Assembly (NCBI GenBank): GCA_039583875.1
Contig: CM077162.1
Span: 64,601,259 to 64,665,258, forward strand
Reading direction: 5' to 3'
Source: Platanthera guangdongensis
Lineage: Eukaryota; Streptophyta; Magnoliopsida; Asparagales; Orchidaceae
Length of the DNA: 64,000 nt
This document shows, in pieces, positions 57,491 to 64,000 of the stretch. A program made the position numbers and the translations under genes. The stretch's first letter is position 1, and every line of letters starts with the position of its first letter. Under the pieces are notes generated by a model. That model worked only from the letters and a program-made list of their open reading frames with translations, made no database searches and was not told the origin of the DNA.

Positions 57491-59407
57491 TGTAACGCCC
57501 CGAGTTTCTCGGAGCAGGAAAGCAGTCTTTGAGAGATACCGTGCGACGTTAGTGGTAACACGTAGCGATAGCTTCAGGGCTCCGAAAGCATTGAGAGCAT
57601 CATATGGATGTAACGCTGAGGCTACTGCGCAACGATAGATTGGTATCACACGACGATAGTTCCGTGAATATAGTGCTAGAGCTCTCGGGAAGATATCGCT
57701 TGGTGGTATAGTTACCGTTGGCGGTAGTGAGGCCAATTTAATCGACAAGGCTCTCGGGTTACTACCGAGCGGCGGTAGCAGCTGTCGCGCAGCGATAGCG
57801 GTAGCGGCCGTATCATAACCGACGCTACTTACAGCGTGGCGGTAATACCATATTGCGCGACGATAGCAATTCTGTAATGGCATGACCACGTGTTAGCCTA
57901 TGATTGGAGGGCATGGGCGGTGGCACATAAATCAAGGCATTGATTAATGGTACCGTGCAGCAGTAGCTAGTTACTGTGCGGCGGTAGCTCGGTTTATAGC
58001 CATGGTTTGGCCATTTTCACTTTATTTTCTTGAAGTTTGAGAACTTGGGCTGGAGGTTTGGAGGAGGTGCAATAGTGCCTGAAAGAGGAGATCTCATCGC
58101 CGTTAGATATTCAGAGCTCGGATTCTTGAGGCGAGTTCAGATCTATGGAGGCAAAGCCTAAGCGGTCGTTTCCAACTGGCAAGAATTTTTCCGATGGTTC
58201 CGAAACAGACTTCTAAGATTAAGATCCTCTTCCTTGGACTTGTGAAGTCCTTATTTTTGGCATTTGAGGGTAGACGCTCCACGAACACGTTAAGGTGGTT
58301 CTCCCACCGGGTAGATCCGTGTATCCATGTTAGTATTGCATTTAGATCCGGAATCGAAGTACGAAATAGGCATGCTGTGTGAAGCCCATCCGGACAGGTT
58401 GGTCTGGATTGGTGATGTTTGTATGTTTGTATGCCGGAGAAAACTCTATGGTAATCACATAGATTTCAGAGTCACCGGGTGTGTAGATGACTGTATTGGG
58501 AGTACTGGAGGTGGTCTCCAGGAAAATACCCAAACAGGGGAAGAATTGATAGTTTGTCCGCTATCGTGCGACAGTAGCACTACCGCCGATGGTAGCTCCC
58601 AGTGAGTAATATGTTTGTGAGGTCTGTCTTATGGAGACATGTGGGTCGTTGATTGTGAAGCCTGTCTCTGGGAGACCTAAGTGTTAATACTACTAAGGCC
58701 TGTCTTGGGAGACCTGGGGCCATATGTGAGGTCTGTCTCTCGAAGACCTCGGGGTCGTTTTGTGGAGGCGTGAGCTTAATTTGCTCAGCTTTGGTGGCCA
58801 TGAGTGATAGCCTAGGATCATAATGGGTTTATGAATCATACGGTAATGGGAAAGGGGATGCTTACCCGCGTCGTGGCTGATATGCCCGACAAATTGGCAT
58901 GGGAAATATCTTAACTATACCCAACCCTAGTCGTCCGTCTTGGAGTGAGTAATACTATGTATCTGTAGATCGTCATGACTTTGCCGAAGGCTAGGGGCAT
59001 TGTCTTCGTATTGGATTCTAAAGGACTAAAAGCTCAAACATAGTGAACCGTCGCAAAGAACGGTGGTGTGACCCTCGAGGTCCTGTGCACCAAGAATGTG
59101 CCCTGAGAGCACGGGGTGTTGGGCGTTTGTGCCAACATCTGTGGCAAATTGTGCTTAATTTGCACGTTCAGATTGCCATGATATGTATTTGCTAATGCCT
59201 GTAGGGAAGGAGCAGCGCCACCCCGAGTGAGGGGTGGGGTCGTTATAATTTGGTCAACTAATGCTGACCGTTGCTATTGTTTGCCACCGTTGCAGTGGAA
59301 TGTCTTGTGTAGGAGTAGCGGGACCAAGCGGGATATAGCAGGTTGGAGCCCAGTATGGTTATATTGGACCTTGAAGGACAAAGCAAATTACCTTTTTATT
59401 TTAGTAT
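57491..59407 (+). repeat. E 3' LTR, interrupted by H
   Basis: It starts TGTAACGCCCCGAG. The promoter side (57540-57990) has repeated GCGRCGRTAG and CTACCG/CGGTAG words. Four GGTCTGTCT ... AGACC inverted repeats lie at 58619-58750. The stretch GGTCAACTAATGCTGACC ... GTTGCAG near 59250-59290 parallels a segment inside the A LTR, so I take the LTR to continue to the H insertion at 59408 with its end beyond the window. An alternative LTR end is GTTATA at 59247. Confidence 0.75.
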
Positions 59408-61598
59408 TGTTGGGTCTATTGATCCCAATGTCCTTGATTTGTAAGAAGTCAAACTGGTCATTGACATATACACATAGTTGTATTTGATGTGTGCTTAAGT
59501 TCATGCATGCAGGTTGTCCTTGATTGGACAAGTGAACAAAAAGAGTAAACTGAAAGTTCAAAGTTCGTCGAGCTGAGCTCACCATTCATCATGCTACATT
59601 CAGAGTTTGGGATTCTGAGTTCATCAAGCAGAGCTCACCGATCGTCAAACTCAGTTCAGCATTCGTTGAACTAAGTTCAGAATTTTTACTAAGGCAAAAG
59701 CGTTGAGACTGCTGAGATAGCTGAGAAGAATGTCTCAGCATAACTACTGAGACAACTGAGAAGCTCAATGCAAAGCATTGAGAGAAGTGTTAGTCTCAGC
59801 AGTAAAGGAGAAAGAGTTGAGATAGTTGAGAAGAAACCGCTGAGATAGGAGTTAGTCTCAACAGTGAATGAGAAAGCGTTGAGACAATTGAGAACAAACC
59901 GCAAAGACAGGAGATAGTCTCAGCTGTGAAGAAGAAACCTCTTAGACAGGAGATAGTCTCGAGTGTGAAAAAGGAAACCGCTGAGACAATTGAGAAGGAA
60001 CCGCTGAGAAAAAGCTAGCAGAAATTCTCTAAGTCCAGAAGCATTGAGTGAAGCAGGTTCACTCAACACTTCTATTGAAGAGCCAAGTTAGCTGGCGTTG
60101 AGTTACTTAACATCACTCAATGCTTCATGAGTTCTGGAATTTTTCTAAGTCTAGAAGGTGATGACCACTGCTGACATCACCAGAAGTCAACCATTCAAAA
60201 TAGTTCGTGCCATTGCGGGAAAGCTACAACAGCACCGGGTGACCACTATTGATGTCACCAGAAGTCAACACAGTCAAAATAGTTCATGTCGTTGAGGGAA
60301 AGCTACAGTAGTGCCGAAAGCTACTATTTGTCCTTTTCTGAGGGAGGTGGTGCTGGCTGGGCCCACACTCAAATTGTGTCATTGATTCAAATTAACAGAT
60401 ATAAAAAGAAAAAAGAAAAGGGGATTAGGGTTACAAAGAATACACGAAAGAATATATGAAAAAATAGAGGCGTCTGGTCTTCATCTTCTTCGACAAGCTT
60501 GAAAGCCAAGTCCAGTAGTGCAAGCCAGAAAGGCAGAGAAAGATAGCTGAAGCTTTTTCCAGTTCAACAAGTTTGTTCTTTGCAGAAAAAGGCATCTGAT
60601 TCATCTAATCAGCAAGGATATTGATGTGTGAAGGGCCGTCATCATTCAACAATAGATAGTTGTTCTTCAGTGCAGCAGAGAAGCACTTAGCTGTAGAAGA
60701 AGACTAATTCCTTCTACAGCAAGAGGGTTGGACTGATATCTGCTCAATCCAGCAAGGTGAACTCAGAGATTTATCTCCGAGTCAGAGATTTAAATTTACT
60801 TTAACATCTTGTTTAAATTCATGTGGGATTCAGGTTGTCTGAATCTGAGCTGTATGGCCTTTTGGCCTGTGTTGTAGGTGACTAATTAGTCACTAAGGTA
60901 GGTGCCCAACTGGGGTACTGAGGTGGGATCCAAGTGTGGACCTAAGAGTAGGGTTGTCTTCCCAGCCTGAGCAACAGGGCCTAGTGTTTGAGGTAGGTGA
61001 CTGTTGAGTCACTGAGTTGTAGGTGACAAGTATGTCACTAAGTTGTTGGTCTTAGAGGATGCTGGGCTGTAGGTGCCTGGAAGGGAACTGCGGTAGATAC
61101 CTGGAAGGGTGCTGAGCTGTAGGAGTGCTACAACACTCTGAGAGTAGGGCCTTGTGCCTGAAGTTGTAGGGCTAAAAAGCCCGAGCTGTATGCCTTAAAG
61201 ATAAGGCTGAGGTAGGTGCTTTGTGGACTAGTGAGCTGTAGGAGCACTATAGGGCTCTGAGGTAGGAACCTTTGCGATTCTGAGGTAGGGTTCTGAAGAG
61301 ATCTTGAGTATAAGGCTGATGGCCTGAGGTGTAAGCTCTGAGGAGCATTTTGGAGGAGTTTTTGCCTTGTCTAACATAAGTTAGAAAAGTGGGAGGGAAA
61401 GTGGATGTACCCAATTGGTGAACCACTATAAATATCTGTGTGATGTGTTGTGTTGTTTATTCTTATATTATAGGTACTAAGGACAAGCTCTAGATCACTT
61501 AGTGTGAAGACAACAAAAAGACTTAAGAAATTTCAAACACCTATTCACCCCCCCCCCCCACTTTAGTTGACTAGTTATCCTTAAGTTAATAACTTTCA
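59408..61598 (+). repeat. Element H: SIRE-type Ty1/copia, 5' LTR
   Basis: It starts TGTTGGGTCTATTGATCCC, similar to the start of the D LTR, and ends AACTTTCA before the PBS. The upstream part has tandem CTGAGAC/GTCTCAG words (59690-60020) and a roughly 90-bp imperfect duplication (60150-60330). A TATA box TATAAAAA (60400-60407), the hairpin array (60845-61330) and a 13-base C run (61547-61559) follow. The element continues past the window edge, so only LTR, PBS and part of gag are seen. Confidence 0.88.
60845..61330 (+). repeat. Tandem hairpin array in the H LTR
   Basis: About 15 units of TGTAGG, arm, loop, complementary arm, CTGAG or CTAAG. Clear stems are GTGAC/GTCAC (60878-60893 and two further units), GGGCT/AGCCC (61169-61182), GCCTT/AAGGC (61192-61207), GAGTG/CACTC and GGCC/GGCC. 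Some units are imperfect. It matches the D array in pattern and linkers but not in most stem sequences. Confidence 0.78.
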
Positions 61599-61600
61599 AG

Positions 61601-61618
61601 TGGTATCAAAGGGAGGTT
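61601..61618 (+). promoter_or_regulatory. H primer binding site, initiator tRNA-Met
   Basis: TGGTATCAAAGGGAGGTT lies two bases after the LTR, one base different from the D primer site. Confidence 0.88.
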
Positions 61619-61676
61619 TCTCAAAAAGGATCTAGAAATCTGAGTACACCTCCAAGGTTAGCTATAAGATATAATT

Positions 61677-64000
61677 ATGGGGTCTGGTGTAAACTACAAG
61701 GAAGTGGGGGCCATGAAACTTCCAATCTATAGAAAGGAAGGCTTTGGCCTCTAGAAGGAAAGGGTGAGGTTATTCTTGGAAGCTACTGGCACTAAGATAT
61801 ACAACACAGTTAAAGAGGGACCCTTCATCCCTATGAAGAGCTCAGTTCTGGATGCCAACATTCATACACCTAAATCTTATGATGAAATGAATAAAGATGA
61901 GCTCCTACTTGCCTCCATGGACAAGTGAGCTCAAAATATTATTGTCAGTGCAATAGATGATTCAACCTTCCAGAATCTGCTGCACTACAAGACCTTCAAG
62001 GAGATGTGGGACAACCTAGTTGTGTTCATGGAGGGTACAGAGGAGGTGAGGGACGACAGAAAATCCATGCTCAACCAGGAGCATGAGTCCTTCAGACAAG
62101 GGAAGTCTGATGGCATTACTGAGTGCTTTGAGAGATTTTTCAGAATAATGAATAAACTGAGAACATATGGAAGGGTCTTCAGCACCCATAAGCTGAATGA
62201 CAAATTTCTCAGGTCCCTCACAATGTATTGGGACACAAAGATTTGTGTCATTAGGGAAATGGACAAGTTAGCTGACAGTCCTCCTCCAACCCTGTTTTGA
62301 AAGCTACTATCATATGAGATGCAGCTTGCTGCAAGAAAGGAATAAGAGAAGAGCAGTAAGTCACAGGCCAAGGAGAAATTTGTGGCCTTCAAAGCTGATG
62401 CCCCAACCGAGAGCATAAGGATGAACTCTCCATTCAGAAGAATTGCTGAGTCAGATTCTGAGAGCTCAAAGACCAGCACTTCAGACAGCCATATGTCTGA
62501 TCAGGACTTTACCGACTTCTACAGGAAGTTTCATAAATTCATGAAGAAGGGGCATTGGAAGAACAACAGACCTTCCTCTTCCTCACAGCATAGAAGAAAA
62601 TCCTCTAAGGAGGACATGTATGCTCCTAACTCTAGCAAACAAACTTCTTCTAATGTTATTTGTTTCTGCTACAGCAAACCTAGGCATATAGTTGTTGACT
62701 GCCCAGTGAAGAGGAAAGAAGGAGTTAAGAAGCACCGCAAGGGGAAGAAGAAAGAGAAGTCCCTTGTGGATAAGAAGGAAAAGATCAGGTCTGACTCTTC
62801 CTCGGGGTCAGACAGTGAAGAAGAAGCCTACATTGGGCTAATGGTTGTTGCTAAAGTAGAACCTGAAGAATACCCTGCTGCTAGGATTAGGATCAGGGCC
62901 CCTCTATCACATTTAGATAGTGACTCAGAGGTGGATAAAGATGAAGAAGAAAATGGTCAATGCCATGAAGTGATGGCAATAACTGTTGAAGAGAGCAGCT
63001 AGGATCAGAATGGACAAGCTCAGGTAAATTCTAAATCTCAGCCTTCTATTTCAAGTCATGAGGCTAGCTCAGATTCTGAGGCTAAATCATCAAGAGATGA
63101 AGGGGATACAGATTCTGAGGATGATGTCAACTCTATAATTGACAAGTACGGAGAACTTGAAGCATTCAAGAAGTGTAAGCTCCTAGCCAAGATACAGGTA
63201 AACGAGCTTCTCAGTCTTAGGAGCAAGTGTGAAGGCCAAGAAAAAGATCTCAATGATATGGCTGCATAATCAGCCAAGCTCAAGGAGCTCATTGATATGC
63301 ATTCTGTGGTAAGAATCTCAAATGAGAAACTTATCCAAAAACTTGAAGATGATCTCCTAAATGAGAAATTGCTGGAGACCAAGTTTTCAAAGCCAAACAC
63401 TGTGCTTCCCTTAATTGACACCCACCTTACCCAAGTGGGTAAGAAACGGTTATGTTTAAGGAACCGGCTAGACCTCCCAATCCAAAAGGAAATGGAAAGG
63501 GGAAGGCACCAGTAGTGCCTCTAGACTTATTGCCTCAAATTTCTTTCCAGAAATTCTTGTTTCCTTCTAACAGGTATGACCATGAAAGCTGTTATGGTCA
63601 CTTGGCGAATGGAAGATCCACTGGTATGGACCAATATGGCCCTAGCCAAGGTGGAAGATACAACCATATGAGGGCCCTTAAGTCTGCCCATGAGGAAATT
63701 AAAATGGCACATCCTGGACCATTTGTTTTGGGTGCCCCGACCCAAAAACTCAAGGATAATGTTGTTGTAGGAAATATGAGTCATCCAACAAAAGTAGTGA
63801 CTTAAGGTGAGTCTTCTGGTAAGGCTGGAATGGCAGTTTCTGATGCTATCAAATACATGTTAGCTGAAAAGATACATACAACTGGTGGCTCTCAGAAAAG
63901 ACCAGAATAATCAGCTGAAAGACTTACCTTCAGTCAAATGGCTGCTAAAAGAAAACAGAAATATACAGCAGCACATCTTCCCACTATTCAGGGAGTAGTC
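61677..64000 (+). pseudogene. gag: H gag, degenerate and cut by the window edge
   Basis: ATG at 61677 (MGSGVNYKEVGAMKLPIYRKEG) opens a frame collinear with D gag: AQNIIVSAIDDSTFQNLLHYKT, MWDNLVVFMEGTEEVRDDRK, LNDKFLRSLTMYWDTKICVIREM. In-frame stops lie at 61752 (TAG), 61926 (TGA), 62298 (TGA), 62343 (TAA), 63000 (TAG) and near 63267 (TAA), with a frame change near 63450. The first zinc knuckle reads CFCYSKPRHIVVDC, in which the second cysteine and the glycine are lost. The second knuckle is not recognisable. H is older or more decayed than D. Confidence 0.88.

Larger units (their letters stand above)
38732..59407 (+). mobile_element. Element E: decayed Ty3/gypsy chromovirus in pieces
   Basis: Collinear plus-strand pieces are RT (38732-38829), RT to integrase start (45244-46442), integrase to C-terminus (56191-57409), PPT and 3' LTR (57491-59407). 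Breakpoints fall inside continuous protein phrases: LTD/LTN across F, and VHPG then TKMYKDMKKLFWW across G. So F and G are insertions into E. The 5' half must lie left of the window, beyond C. Confidence 0.85.

Noticed and set aside
59248..59407. Host DNA between E and H
   Set aside because: It contains the GGTCAACTAATGCTGACC ... TTGCAG stretch that parallels the inside of the A LTR, so it is more likely the rest of the E LTR, though this is not certain.

Overview
This window holds no recognisable host gene. It is a stack of nested LTR retrotransposons of the kind found in the repeat-rich heterochromatin of a flowering plant, probably a eudicot (a weak guess). The evidence is plant-specific lineages: Ty3/gypsy chromoviruses of Tekay/Del type with initiator-tRNA-Met primer sites, Athila-type Ty3/gypsy elements with tRNA-Asp primer sites, and SIRE-type Ty1/copia elements with a long gag and an extra ORF after pol. 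I label the elements A to H plus X. Junctions were found by eye from TG...CA termini, target-site duplications (TSDs), primer sites (PBS) and polypurine tracts (PPT).

Layout. X (1-490 and 19316-19709, +) is the 3' part of an Athila-type LTR. It is split by A (491-19310, -), a chromovirus with two 2583-bp LTRs and TSD CAGCA. A is split in its RT/RNase H region by B (5266-14089, +), a non-autonomous Athila derivative (LARD-like) with TSD GTCCT. C (19710-38731, -) is a decayed chromovirus. Its RT is cut by X and its gag/leader by D (21764-34848, -), a complete SIRE-type copia element with TSD GGTTG. E (+) is a decayed chromovirus seen only in pieces (38732-38829, 45244-46442, 56191-59407). It is cut by C (inferred), by F (38830-45243, +, a 3'-truncated Athila), by G (46443-56190, +, a full-length Athila) and by H (from 59408, +, a SIRE-type copia element running off the right edge). 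The deepest chain is E > C > X > A > B.

All coding regions carry stops or frameshifts, so every copy here is probably defective, although the LTR pairs of A, B, D and G are still very similar.

The interesting content is non-coding. (1) A has an 80-nt GT...AG segment at the gag/protease junction. Removing it fuses the gag and protease frames exactly, and keeping it ends Gag within a few codons. C has a decayed counterpart at the same place. (2) D has, between pol and its extra ORF, a second copy of its LTR promoter layout: a cluster of GTGTCGACAC palindromes, a strong TATA box, and the ORF start about 100 nt later. (3) The leader-side LTR regions of both SIRE elements (D and H) hold a tandem array of short hairpins with constant linkers (TGTAGG ... 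CTGAG) and stems that differ in sequence but stay complementary. (4) Nearly every LTR family here has a palindrome cluster just upstream of its TATA box, and the GTGTCGACAC and CACGCCCGTG words are shared between unrelated superfamilies. (5) The 5' LTR of B carries a promoter-duplicating tandem repeat whose junction filler is built from two inverted copies of nearby LTR sequence.
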